A stretch of 64,000 nt of DNA from NCBI RefSeq assembly GCF_040436345.1, contig NC_133235.1, forward strand, positions 15,393,660-15,457,659, read 5' to 3'. The position numbers and the translations under genes are program-made. Positions 1 through 11,167 of this stretch are shown piece by piece. The notes below the pieces were generated by a model. It was not told the DNA's origin, ran no database searches, and was given only the letters and a program-made list of their open reading frames with translations. How positions within the stretch are numbered: the first letter of the stretch is position 1; every line of letters begins with the position of its first letter. This DNA is from Pagrus major (lineage: Eukaryota > Chordata > Actinopteri > Spariformes > Sparidae).

Positions 1-311
1 ATTAAGATAAATCTATATTAATTCAGGAACAGAACTGATACAAATTTCCTTCCTAGAGTACTTTGTTATTTCCAGAGTACTGTATTTACATATCCACCAT
101 TTAATAAATGTAAAGCAATGAGTGTGTGAGCTGAACACAATTTTAATTCACATGGCTGATTTTCTAAAGGCTGCATTGGGTTCTTACAGCTACTTCAATT
201 AATTCTACTGTATTTAAAACGTGTCTGGTAAAAGGCCGACTTCCAGCAGAATCCTGAAATCTAAGCAACAACAAACGCTGGTATGAGGGCAGATAAATAC
301 AGAACACCAAC
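1..311 (-). other. cc2d1b intron 3, left end of window
   Basis: This is intron sequence following the donor at 311-310 (minus strand). It is AT-rich. An acceptor-like TTTCAG near 262 is followed by an open stretch, but that stretch does not match the expected next CC2D1B segment. I see no exon or structured repeat here. Confidence 0.5.
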
Positions 312-2087
312 CAATAGATCTTCATCATCTTCCAGATTACTGTCATCTTCATCATCATCCACGTCTCTCATACACTCATCAGCCATTCTGGCGATGTCTT
401 CCATTGGCAGCGGGCCTGTGACACAAACATGATGCCATGTATTCAACTGGGTTTGCATACAAGATCAATAACACATATCAGACTGTAATGTAGTAATAAT
501 GTAAATGTCAACAGTGTCACTAGCATAAACATTTTCCCATGATAATAAACATGTAGAAACATTTCTTGGTCACGTTGTTGCAGGAGGCTTTCAGCAACTT
601 ACACGTATCATGATATTTTATGTGGCCAAAAGAATGTGGATTCAACAAAGGTGTCCAGACATACACACACGTGTGTCACATGCAGGGGCTGAGTACAATA
701 CAACTGTAACTGTACCTGTAAGGACTAACAATAGTATTGTTTGCAGTGTTCAATGTTTCTATTCTTCTGGACGCCAGTGCGACCTTGAAACATCATACTG
801 TTTTACTGTAAAAGGGAAATAAATTAAAAGGAACACATAACACTGTTGAGAGTCCTTTGGGAGATGAATATAACAGTTTGAGGAAGCGATGTCTGTGTTT
901 TAACATGACAATACCCCCGTTTAAGAGAGAGGTACCTAAAGAAATGTTTTTATGAGTTAAGTGTGGAAGAACTGCACCAAGTGCTCATGTCGACCCCATT
1001 CTCCAACACCTCTGGAATGAACTGAAACACAGACTGCGAACCAGAGCGGTGCCCAAAGTGACGTCCTCAGATCGCTTCTTTTGTCCAACCAACAGTCCAA
1101 AACCCAAATGCTCTTCATTTAATATCATATAGAAGAAGGAAAAGCAACAAATTCTTCCATTTAAGAATCTGAACCAGCAAATATTTCAAAAATTGATCAT
1201 TTATCAAAATACTTGGAAAGCAATTTTCTTTCGATCACCTAATTGATTAACTGACTTATCATTGCAGCTCTAGTTCTGGCTTGTGTAAAGAAAATGTATA
1301 ATAAAGGGGCATTATAAGTTTAGAGAAGAAACTCAAACCCTGAATACTGCTTGAAGCTAGAAAGGTGGCAGGGTCCGCCACATATAAACAAAGTAAAACA
1401 GTATGAAATTGTGTTGTCCTTTAAGGTCAGTTTGTTTATTCAGTCATGAAAATGAAGAGAGCTTGTTAATTTAATTTGTTTAGGCATAAAAAAAAATCCA
1501 TCAATGAAGAAATTTCTATTCTGATTGAAAGTTCTTCCCCCAAACTATACTGTGCACCTTAAACAGATATATCATTATTAATCTTCTGAACTCTCAATAT
1601 ATCTGTATCTATTGGACTATAGTATGTGCTGACTGGAGGCACAGGAGCGTCGACACATCATTGGCCCTGAACTTCATGCAAATATTAGTCAAATAATAAT
1701 AACTAACAGTTATTATTAGTTTACAGGGGTTGTTTACTAGCACTCATCATGAGAATCATAACCACTGCACTCACTTTTCCCCTTCGGCTTGGCTTTCCCA
1801 CCAGCAGCAACTTTATTTCCAGTGATAGCAGCAAGTTCAGCCTCCAAGTCCGGGTCGTCCAGATTCCCCTCCATGCCCATCATCATCTCCTCAGGGTCCA
1901 GCTCCATAAACAGACCCATCTGAAACCAGGAAGTAAAAGATAAACATCACCCTTTAGCAGCTGTTGCCAAGAGAAAACGTTACACGTATCTAACATGGGC
2001 GTCTCTCGGTGATGTTGTTGTTACCTGCTTGGCTGCAGCAGCGCCCTGGCCTCTGGGCTGCGGGGCTCTCTTCTTCTTACCAAACAT
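312..2087 (-). CDS. cc2d1b: Coiled-coil and C2 domain-containing protein 1B, N-terminal part (gene runs off left edge)
   Basis: Three coding exons on the minus strand: 2025-2087, 1775-1919 and 312-415. Phases agree (63, 145 and 104 nt, together 104 codons) and every junction is GT/AG. The start is the ATG at 2087; the product begins MFGKKKRAPQPRGQG, followed by the family's AAAAKQMGLFME stretch, an acidic DLEAEL segment, and the conserved PLPMEDIARMADECMRD motif in exon 3, which ends in an acidic run. CC2D1 proteins (Freud-1/2) bind ESCRT-III CHMP4 subunits through DM14 domains and also act as transcriptional repressors. The DM14 repeats and C2 domain must lie in exons left of base 1. CC2D1B rather than CC2D1A is chosen because MGLFME and the start of exon 1 fit B better. 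I found no convincing further exon in 1-311. Confidence 0.9.
416..1774 (-). other. cc2d1b intron 2
   Basis: Intron between coding exons 2 and 3. Apart from the MITE-like copy at 1290-1562 it holds anonymous AT-rich sequence. The 70-codon open frame at 610-822 has no recognisable similarity. Confidence 0.7.
1290..1562. mobile_element. MITE-like repeat, copy 1
   Basis: This stretch in cc2d1b intron 2 shares long near-identical segments with 29592-29931. Both contain GAAGCTAGAAAGGTGGCAGG, the TATAAACAAAGTAAAACAGTATGAAA block (given here in two parts: TATAAACAAAGTAAAACAG then TATGAAA), and CCTTTAAGGTCAGTTTGTTT. The ends carry degenerate inverted termini, GGGGCATTAT at the left and CTGTGCACCTT at the right. 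It is therefore a small non-autonomous inverted-repeat element without coding capacity. Confidence 0.7.
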
Positions 2088-2543
2088 GTTGTTGTTATTG
2101 TGGCTTGTTGCTGTTTATCAAGCCCCAGAGCGACACTCCAGCGATCCAAACTACACACACACAAACACAAATACATGAATAAAACCTGTTTCCTGCTGTT
2201 TCCTGAAGTCGTCGGTCTGGTCGCAGTAGTTAAAATCATGTGAGCGGTCGTCAGGTGGCTCCTCACAGACAGCGGCTGGCAACGAGCTGACAACCAACTG
2301 ACGGTGATGTTAGCCCAGCGGCTAGCTGTTAGCTAACCATGTTTCCTGACTCTCTAACTCGGAAAGTTTGTTTACGAGCAAGAAGGCGACATTTTCTGCC
2401 ACTGTTAGGAAGCGTTTAGGAGAGTTTTAACTAGCTTTAAAGGCGCGTGTGTCTTTACCTGCTCGTTCACCACTTCATCAGTTAGTTTTCAGAGGAACAG
2501 TTTCAGTTTTGTGGTTTGACATGGTAATGGATTTGTTTGAGTA

Positions 2544-2553
2544 CGCATGCGCA
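2544..2553. promoter_or_regulatory. NRF1-like site in the cc2d1b promoter region
   Basis: CGCATGCGCA is a perfect core of the palindromic NRF1 consensus, typical of CpG-rich housekeeping promoters. It lies about 460 bp upstream of the cc2d1b start codon, in the only stretch here with several CpGs. Promoter activity is inferred. Confidence 0.5.
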
Positions 2554-2559
2554 GAGCGA

Positions 2560-3474
2560 GGGAGCGCCCGAGGTCATTGTGTACATTTATCCCTGAGTCC
2601 TGTCTGCCAGGCAGCACTGACTCCCTCTGTGTGACCAGTGAAAATGCACAAGTTAATCTAAAGAAATCAAATTAAGCTTTATTAACACATAGGCTACACA
2701 ACTTTGGAGTTCTGAGGTGCCTACATCAAGAACGAGTCTAACAAATAGATGAATAGACTAAAGATGAATCTGATGACATCTGTTTTTTAGTATACAATGT
2801 GAACACCAAGTACTTTTACTTGTTTTTATTATTATTAATTTAAGCTATTGAAAAAAAAGACAATTTGTCATTGAAACTGTCATTAAAAAAACAGGAAGAC
2901 AACATTTTCTTTCTTTTCTGCAGTCACCTGTAGCCTAATTCATCAGTTATTTTGTCTTTAAGCTTGGACTGAAAATTACTTCTGGTAAAAACTAGAACCT
3001 TCAATTTCATTTCAGCTCTAGGACAGAATTTCATGCTGCTTAGGAGCAAGTCTACCTGACAGACAAAAATCGGGGCAAAAATCTGACATAAATACATCTA
3101 CAATGACAGTAAAAACAACTATGCTGCTTTTTTTATCTGTCTAAATCTGTCTTAAAACTTTCTTGTTTTATTTCAGCAACAGGAAGGATAAAAATGCAGA
3201 CACTAATTTGTAAACAAGTTTTATTGTTTCCATAATAGTACACAAAATAAGACAGATAAATGATTAATAACAGCCTATATTCTTTTCATGATATCAATCC
3301 AGATCAGGAGGTTTAGGCTACAAACGTTGCTAATTCTAGACAGTTTAAGCCTGAAATTTAGTGCAAGGAGAACCTGATCCAAATCGGTGTTTGGTTATAC
3401 TGCATAGGAATGAAATCAAAGTGTAACATAAGTTGTAAATGTTATTTTTATATGTCAGCTCAGGTGATGTAACA
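2560..3474. other. Intergenic interval cc2d1b - endou
   Basis: The two genes are on the same strand, so this holds the endou 3' UTR and the far upstream region of cc2d1b. An AATAAA on the minus strand (TTTATT at 3220-3225) about 250 nt after the endou stop is the likely polyadenylation signal. Nothing else is recognisable. Confidence 0.6.
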
Positions 3475-6400
3475 TTACAAATCCCTGTTGTTGCTGCTGA
3501 GCAGTTTGGGATAGGACGTGCCGATGGATCGCCCGTGCCGATAGACAACCAGCTCCAGCATGTACTCGTCCACTTTCACCACCACAGATGTCATCTTGTC
3601 AGTCTCCATGAAGAAGATGATGGTGAAGAGAGCCACCTCAAACTCTGGACTGACGCCAATAAAGGAGCCACCGATTGGCTTCACCAAGCCTTTCCAGCTG
3701 AACTGCAGGTTCAGGACATGGTCATCTTCATCCGGCTATAAAACAGTAAAGAAAAAGGTTCATTAGGAGACTCATAGATGTATTGGTTGCTCCAGAAAAA
3801 AGGAAACCAGAGTGGTCAGTATTTTGACACAGTATTTTCTTACTGTATCTTTGTTGGCTCTTGCTTTGTAGCCTTTGTAGTCCACATGGTCGTGTTTTTC
3901 CTGCAGGTAGAACTGGACCCAGTTGTGAAGACCCATGACCTCCTGGCCATACTTGGTTTCTCCCACAAACACATGTTCAAATCCACAGGAATCCTCACTA
4001 TAATGAAAAGTGACAACATGTTCAAACATAGATTTATTAAGCGTCCATGTGTGCCCTCATTCATCCTGAGATCGAGTCCTTTTATTACTCTATTGCCTCT
4101 TATCTGCTGTGTTTGCATTTCCGATAAGATAACGGATGAGCACACACAAAAAGGTTAACACAACCTGTGACTCTTCTTTAAGAAACAGACTATTAAACAC
4201 ATCCAAATTATAACACATGCAATCTTAACATTTTTTTCAGCCTAACAAGCAAAATTGAAGTTTAACCCATCCACTCAGATTAAATAAGTAATTTCTTGAC
4301 CTTGGAAACAGCAACTTGACTAAAAAAAGATGTCTGACTCCCTCTGGAACAATGGCTCCCCCTGCTGTTATTTTGAAACTCACCCTCCATTCCTGTCTCT
4401 GTGGTAGAGGCGGAACCAGATGTCATACAGCTGTCTCTTGAACTGTGCTGTGTCTGACGGCGACTGCCCCTTCCTGACCAGATACTTGTGAGCACACTAC
4501 AAAGAAAACACAGACAGTATGCTGACATTTCTGGTCTTCAAGAACAGTATAGAAGAACCGAATAGGTCATGAAAAAAGGAAAGAAATTGCAAACAATGTA
4601 GGGAAACATCTTGTTTCATTTAGGACACAAGTTAAACAAGATAATTCATCCAATAGCAGTGCAAGTCAAGCATGTGTGTGAGTGTGTATGTATTACTGAT
4701 CTCAAATTGTTGCATTGTTACTGCATGTTTCTTTGATGGGATGCTATAAAATTAGAAAGTGACAAACATAGTGTGAAAAAAAAGAAAATGTGTTTTTTTA
4801 TGTCAGGAAAGCCTCAAAAAAATCAACAAAAAGCAAAGAAAAACATTGTTACGGACAGTTTACGGATTTGTCCTGTAACTTAATAATTATAAAAGGTGTC
4901 ACAGAGTTGAAAACAACAGTGGCGGACAGGAACATACAGCAGTAAATAATGGCTGATGCCTGATTTTGCAGGAGTCACCTTCATATAAATTTCATATTCT
5001 GACCAGAGTCTGTCAACATCTCTGGAGGTAATACGTTGTGTATACAGCTGCCGTGTAGTATCAGTGTGATGTTTGTTTGCTGATGATAGGTGTGTTAAAA
5101 AGATGACTCCCTCTCTCACAGCTACTGCACCTTCATAACATCAGTCTCCATGATGGAGTCGATAAAGAGCCTGTTCTCTTGAAGCTCCTCTGACGTCACC
5201 GTCTCTGATACACCTGTGGACGCCTCATAGTTGTCCAGCAAGTTGATGAAATCTGCATTAAAAAGAAAAGACATATGTTTGTAAAAAATCTGATGGTTCT
5301 AGCAGATGAGATCCTGGAAAAGAAGACATGAATGAAGTGCTTCTTACGTGCGTATGTCTCGATACTCTTGAGTTTGTCTTCGTTGACGTATGTGAAGAGC
5401 GGAGCCCTGGCCCTGTCTCTGGCATAGTTACTGCCCTGGGCCACATAACCTGCCCTCCCCTGAGTAAAACAAAGACACACACAGACATCAGCATGTTGCA
5501 ACTGAAAAAGGCAGGAAAAGTGACTCAGAGTTAGTTTTACTGGCCATTCCTTGCACAATCTATGAGGTTTTAACCACTGTGATTTAACTGTTAGGGTAAC
5601 ATAGAATGATACAAAATGCAGGAATACATAAATCAATTTTTATGTTGTTCATAAAGACAAAAACATCTATAATCTGTCTATAAATACCCATAAAACATCA
5701 TTTGAGGACATTTTTCTGTGTTTTATATCATCATAAACTGTCAGTCTTGGAGTTTTTAGCTGTTTTGGGGCTAAATAAAGCAATTTGAAGATGCATACTT
5801 GGGAATTCATTCCATTTTGCTGCAGGTGACTCTTCTGCACTGTGACTCCCCTCCAGATAGGGTTTGCACGTGTTAAAATCATGTGTATGTGTACAGACAC
5901 TTAGAAGGAATTTGACTCTGCTTTATATTGCTCTCAGTGTACTACACAGAAATAGACATACAGTAAGGAACAAGGATTATAAGAAGTGGACAAATAAGAT
6001 AAATAACGATAAAAACACAGAATGATATACTGTACAATAGCATGTGAAAAGAAGGTACTTGTGTGTACAGCATATTGAAAACACCGTGGCCAACACCATA
6101 GAAGTGCGTAAACAAGTCAACTGCCCTGTATGTGTATTTGTAAATGGCACAAGTAGTGCAAAGAAGCAACAGTAGTAGTGCAGAGAAATGAATAAATAAA
6201 GCTGGATTACATGCATGTATACGTGTCTACTTACGTTATACGAAGCGTGCAGGATATATATTGACTGACAGTGCATGATGACATGTACATGTAAAAATTG
6301 GTACATTTTAAACTGTTAAAATATAACCTAAAGTGGAAGTAACAGGATTTATGGACATTGTATAACTGATTCAACTTTAACCTGTTCCTTTGTACTGCAT

Positions 6401-9400
6401 GTATCTACAGATGAGTGTTCTGTATTGCAGAGAGGCCGTGATGGTGACAGACTTGTGGCACTGACCTGAAGGGAAATGATGTAATCAGTCCCCGGCCTGA
6501 GACGGTTGGTATCCAGATGCCAGAGTTGGTTAAACACCTCGGTGAGCTCCTGGCTAGCCTGTCCACTGTGAAAAGGCACAGAAAACAAACTTAAATTAAA
6601 GGGTAACTCCATCATTTTTACATATTAAGGGGGAAATATTAAGCTAATTTAGCTAATCAGGTTTATTATTTTATTTTGGGTTACTACTAGAATAGGTTTA
6701 CATGCTTTAGTGCTCAAAAAACACATTAGTTTTCTTTATACTGTCCAGTGCTGCAGCTTTGTATCCCCCCTCTGTCTGTTTTAGCTCCTGTCTCTTTTAA
6801 GGCTCCCCATTGAGAAGGAGACCTTGGCCCTTCTCTTGGCACCACAGCATTTCGAAGTGTACCTCGGGTCCAGTGTGGTGCCTACGGTCATGTTCTCCAA
6901 CCACAACCCACTTGTGTTTTTGAGTCAGATGCAGAACAGTAATCAGCGCTGGTCGTTATTAGTGCAGGACTTCAACATTGAGATCCGATATAAAAAGGGG
7001 TTAGACAACCTTATGGCTGACGCGCTGTCACGTTCTCACTGAATCAAATATTTATTAGGGGATAAATGTTTGATTTTCGGGTGGGAAGGTGTTATGACCC
7101 TGAGTCATTATTGTCTTCGTATTTGCTGCTGATCTGTCTCTCCTCCTCATTGTTGTGTGTGAGCAGTCTCTCTCTGAGTGTGTGTGTGTTTCTGATTGTG
7201 AACAGGTTGGACCAGCTGATTGGCTTGCTCAGCTTGATTGCTGACACAGGATTGGTCAGAGGGAGGACAGGAGCCCTTTTTGAACCACTGGCTGACTGCA
7301 ATCCCCCTCTCCACCAATCTTTCACTGACTAGTGTCTCTGTTTGTGATGTAAACCACTTGTGAGTAACTCAGCTGCAGTACAGTCTGGTACTTTGTAAAC
7401 AGACAGATGGTGTAGTAGCATAGTAGGAGGGAGAAGCCTTTTTCTTTGATAACCCTTTTTTCCTCCTGTTTATACTGATTTAGGAGTTAGGTAAGGATTT
7501 TGCCTTGTTCTCCCTCTGAAGAAAAATAAATGCTACTTTGACCGTAACTCCTCTGTGACACTGGCTTTCTTGGGAGTGAAAAGAATGGGGAGACGCACAT
7601 CATTTATGTCTTGGGTTCCCCTAGACCAGGGGCTTAACAACATATGCAGTAGACCTGTAATCACACTTTAATGTGTACAATTGTGCAGTTAACCTTTTAA
7701 GTACAGTAGTGGGGGTAGACAAAACTGAAACTGTACAACAAAATGAGTCTTTTTGTGACAGTGAAACATGCATTTTGCAGTCTGCTGGGGTTTTTGTTCT
7801 TCAGAGAGAAAATTCGGACAACAGACATTTTGACTTCATAGTGGGAAAAGCACAGCTGTTCCTTATAACGTTAACGACGCCTCTGTTTTATTCAAGTGTT
7901 CCAGTAAGTTGTGACAGTGAGCCAGCGTGCACAACACAATGACCCTGACACAAAAGCAGCTAAATGGAATTCAGCCATCGTTTTATAATTCACATCTGTG
8001 CTTTCCCGACTGAGACACTGGTTTAAAAAGTAACACATGCTCTCCATTCACAGAAATGATTAACTAATACCTGATAAGCTTCCAGTCCCCTTTTGATCGT
8101 CTTATTTTATCTGTGACTGACCAGAGTGAGTTTGAAAGTTCCCTTTGTGTCCCCACCACTGATTAATCAAATAAAACATGTGATAGTGCCGTTTATAGAA
8201 ACCTTCTTCTCATCATGGTGCCCTTTTAGGAGAATGTGTTTTTTTAAATTTTTTTTATTTTAAAATCCCTTCTAATCCCACAATGGGTTGATTAAATCAT
8301 TCAGATAAAAGACAGGAAGTTGCTGCCACATATCAAACTTAAACCATCCCCTGTTTATAAAACTCTTCCATGTGGCTCAGTTAGATAACAGTTCGTTTCA
8401 ACATGTTTCTTGGTATTTTGGGCCATTTTTGTATGAAGTACTATATATGCTGTTTGGTAGTTTAAACATAAAATTAAAGTTAGGGGCCGGTACACTCAAA
8501 TTACAAAAAATTACAATCCTCTCCTCCATGTAGTGCAGATGTTTTAATTAGCAGTTTTTTTAACAGAGTCTGGCCTGAAGCAATCTGTTGTTTTCTCCTC
8601 CCAGGGACCTGTTTTGCTCCTGGTGTTTTCTTTTGTTGTGCAAAACAATGCAACCAGAAAACCAACCGACCATTAAGGAAAACCTTGACTGCATTGAATG
8701 ACACCACCTCCATCATTAACTTGACTGCATGGCTCTAAACAACGGTTGTAACATGATAGACCAAAGAAAAACCTGACTTCCAGATGCTGTTTTGTGATGC
8801 CACTAACATTTGGTCACACAAATATGATTCGGGCTATAATGCGAGACCCTGTATTGTGTCTGCCTCACCTCATCTTCACTGTAAAGTGTCAGAAAATCAC
8901 AATAAAAGCCACACCCTTCCTGTCATATAAATACAGAGCTGATTTTTGTCACATTGGGAAAAAACCTTGAGTAAGAAGCATCAGACAGGAAGGAGCACAG
9001 TGATACAGAAACTTCTCTGTTCTTAAATTAGCCCGGGTACGAATGTGAATAACACAAGAGAGGAAGGCTTCAGTTTTATTGCAGCAGATGTCTCTTGCCA
9101 AGTATGTCCTGTTTGTTCTGTTGTATAATTCAGCCCACTAATGACTAGCAGACTTTGCTGCACTCACATACAAACAGACCTCACACCAACTCTACAAACC
9201 TGCAATCTTCACTGGGAACAGCTGTTGCACTGAACCAAAAAGGACATTTGTGTTTTGGAATAAACAGGGCAAAGAACATTCACATGTTTACTTTATCTCG
9301 ACATTAACATCAAGAGACACCTGAAGAAGAATCGTATTTCACTTTAACTAATGTTTACAGCAAATATTTCAGTCTTGAAAGGAAACAAAGGGTCGAAAAG

Positions 9401-9515
9401 TGGCTGGAAGTGTCACTCAGCTGTTAAAAACATGCACATTACAAACACAAAAGATATTTTTTTTTAAATTTAAGTAATTCTGATCCGTCTCATCAAAGAC
9501 TTACCCTCTTGCCAT
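3475..9515 (-). CDS. endou: XendoU-family poly(U)-specific endoribonuclease
   Basis: Seven minus-strand exons: 9505-9515, 6466-6565, 5348-5459, 5131-5252, 4384-4496, 3844-3997 and 3475-3735. They total 873 nt, encode 290 residues and end in TAA. All junctions are GT/AG and all phases agree. XendoU enzymes cut RNA at uridines in a manganese-dependent reaction giving 2',3'-cyclic phosphate ends; the Xenopus protein (292 aa) releases intronic snoRNAs. The catalytic triad is intact: His161 (CGFEHVF), His177 (GLHNW) and Lys223 (LVKPIGG), each one residue earlier than in XendoU. There is no signal peptide and no somatomedin-B domain, unlike secreted mammalian ENDOU, so a cytosolic or nuclear enzyme is expected; zebrafish endouc may be the closest orthologue. 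The first coding exon contributes only 11 nt. Intron 1 (about 2.9 kb) carries an LTR-element remnant on the opposite strand. Confidence 0.93.
6655..6804 (+). repeat. Dispersed teleost repeat, partial copy
   Basis: The segment GGGTTACTACTAGAATAGGT followed by ACATGCTTTAGTGCTCAAAAA recurs almost unchanged at 28694-28733. A downstream part (CATACTGTCC-like, TGCTGCAG, CTGTCTGTTTTAGCTCCTGT) has a diverged relative at 19711-19880. It is a small non-coding repeat cut short where the gypsy fragment begins. Confidence 0.6.
6805..7560 (+). mobile_element. Ty3/gypsy LTR retrotransposon remnant: RNase H fragment plus 3' LTR
   Basis: In order: a truncated RNase H frame (6809-7042), 36 nt of spacer, a polypurine tract GGGTGGGAAGG (7079-7089), and an LTR that begins TGTTATGACC at 7090 and ends TCTGTGACA at 7560 (471 bp, TG...CA termini, AATAAA at 7525-7530). 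PPT adjacency identifies the LTR as the 3' copy. Gag, protease, reverse transcriptase, integrase and the 5' LTR are absent. Integrase normally follows RNase H, so an internal deletion has joined the RNase H end to the LTR. Confidence 0.8.
6809..7042 (+). pseudogene. Degenerate RNase H domain of gypsy-type pol
   Basis: The frame reads [19 protein letters not shown], later [19 protein letters not shown] and [13 protein letters not shown], then TGA. These are hallmark motifs of Ty3/gypsy RNase H. The usual D-H-N-P-L has N-H-N-P-L, so a catalytic aspartate is lost, and a few residues normally present between NQR and WSLL are missing. The 5' side stops abruptly at 6805 with no reverse transcriptase upstream. 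It is a non-functional relic lying antisense to endou. Confidence 0.85.
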
Positions 9516-9964
9516 GTTTCTTTTCAGTGGAAAAACGTCTCTAACTTTTCATCCTCTCAGACAACTACCGTCTCATGCGAACAGTTATCCGAGCTGTCAA
9601 TCACGACGTTGCCAAGGAAAGGAGCCAATCACAAGACAGGAAAACGTCCACGCCCCTCCCCTCTCTCGTAACGGGGGCGGGTCCCACCTTGTGGGCGTAT
9701 TAATAGTGTAGGAGGGCTCACTGTAAACAATGTGGGCTCTTCATAGAGGTGAAGTCATGATCACAGAGGACAGAAACACTTGAGACTAGTTTTGATAAAT
9801 GATTTGGCTTAGAAATAGTAATTAGATTGTAATTTCTGCATCCTGAGTCGCAGCAAATTAATTTTAAATGAAGCTAGAAATAGTCTAACTAACATAAAGG
9901 CCCAGGGGTTCACTGGACTGACAGAATAAACTGAAGCTTCTTATAACAAGGGGTTGGATTTAGT

Positions 9965-10450
9965 CAGTGATGGAATGTAGCTAAGTACATATACTCAAGT
10001 ACTGTATTTAAGTACAATATTGAGGTACTTGCAGGCTACTTTACTTGAGTATTTCCATTTTCTGCTGCTTTATACTTCCATTCCACTCCAATTTGGAGGC
10101 AAAGGTTGTGCTTTCACTCCACTAGATTTATTTGATAACTTTAGTTACTTTCTACTTTGCAGACTGCATGCTGCATCAGAGCCAGCATGATGTATTTTTA
10201 AGCACAATTTGTTTAATCTACAATCAGATAAAAAACAAACACTAATGTCAATGACCAGAAAAATGCTGAATATCTAAAAACTTGTGGTATACGGTAAATG
10301 CAATACATATATGTAAATACAGGCCTATGTATTATTTTCTTTTACTTGTACTTTTGATTTTTATTATTTTGTTGCCAGATAGTTATATTTGATACTTAAA
10401 CAAATTTGATATCAGATACTTTAAGACTTACTCAAGTGCTATTCATAGGG
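9965..10450 (+). mobile_element. Non-autonomous hAT-like element, diverged copy
   Basis: It begins CAGTGATGGAATGTAGCTAA and continues with the family's CAAGTACT, TTGAGTATTTCCATTTTCTG and ACTTCCATTCCACTCC blocks. The same blocks occur at 16413 and 36381. The right terminus is decayed. No transposase is encoded. Confidence 0.75.
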
Positions 10451-10941
10451 CTGACCTATGACCTTTGGGTACTTTTTACAGCACAGGAGTTAGTGGTTTC
10501 TGTTATTGTACATGAGAAGTTATATGTCATATATGTAAAACGCTTAACTCTTAACCCACAAACATTTAATAATTTAATCTCATATAAGGAAATAGAATAA
10601 CAAACAGATTACAATAATACAAAATAAATAACAACAACAATAATAGATTAATAAATTAAACAAATATTTGTTGTTATTTTGTATTATTATCTATAATTAT
10701 TATTTTAAAAAAGAATAAAATTAAATACAAAAACACATTTGATTATATTATATGTTTGAGTCATACAAATGCCAATTTGACTTAATAAATGTAAAGCTTT
10801 CGTCAGAGTGACAAATCTATGACATTAACTTTGAGGTTTTTGAAAACATCTCAAGTCAAAATAAATCCTTCTCAGATTTTGAGGTGTTTGGGGCTTTTAT
10901 TTTGAAAACCACTATCCACCCGATAGAAGGAAGTAGACCTT

Positions 10942-10953
10942 TGCGCAGGCGCA
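10942..10953. promoter_or_regulatory. NRF1-like site upstream of pak1ip1
   Basis: TGCGCAGGCGCA matches the NRF1 palindrome with one central change. It lies 215 bp before the pak1ip1 ATG, consistent with a housekeeping promoter. Function is inferred from position. Confidence 0.5.
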
Positions 10954-11167
10954 GCAGCAGCACGCGTAATTTTGGAGTTTAGATACTTGTAGATTTTCAT
11001 GTTTAGATAGGTTCACAACGCCGTTTACCTTGTTTTTTTGTCTTTCATGCTTCTCTTGTGGGTCTCTGCTTGAACTTTTAACAGCTGTTGCGACAAAATT
11101 TACGCAGAAAAAGCTGAAGTTTAACCAAAGCTAACTGGCTAGCTAGCTTAGCCCTACGAGTGGCAGC

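Larger units (their letters stand above)
6566..9504 (-). other. endou intron 1
   Basis: This intron joins the 11-nt first coding exon to exon 2. It contains a teleost dispersed repeat (6655-6804), a Ty3/gypsy remnant (6805-7560) and then about 1.9 kb of anonymous AT-rich sequence with no recognisable gene. Confidence 0.75.
9516..11167. other. Divergent intergenic region endou - pak1ip1
   Basis: This interval holds the upstream region of endou (GC-rich around 9640-9700), a hAT-like element (9965-10450), AT-rich DNA, and the upstream region and 5' UTR of pak1ip1. No further gene is seen. Confidence 0.7.
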
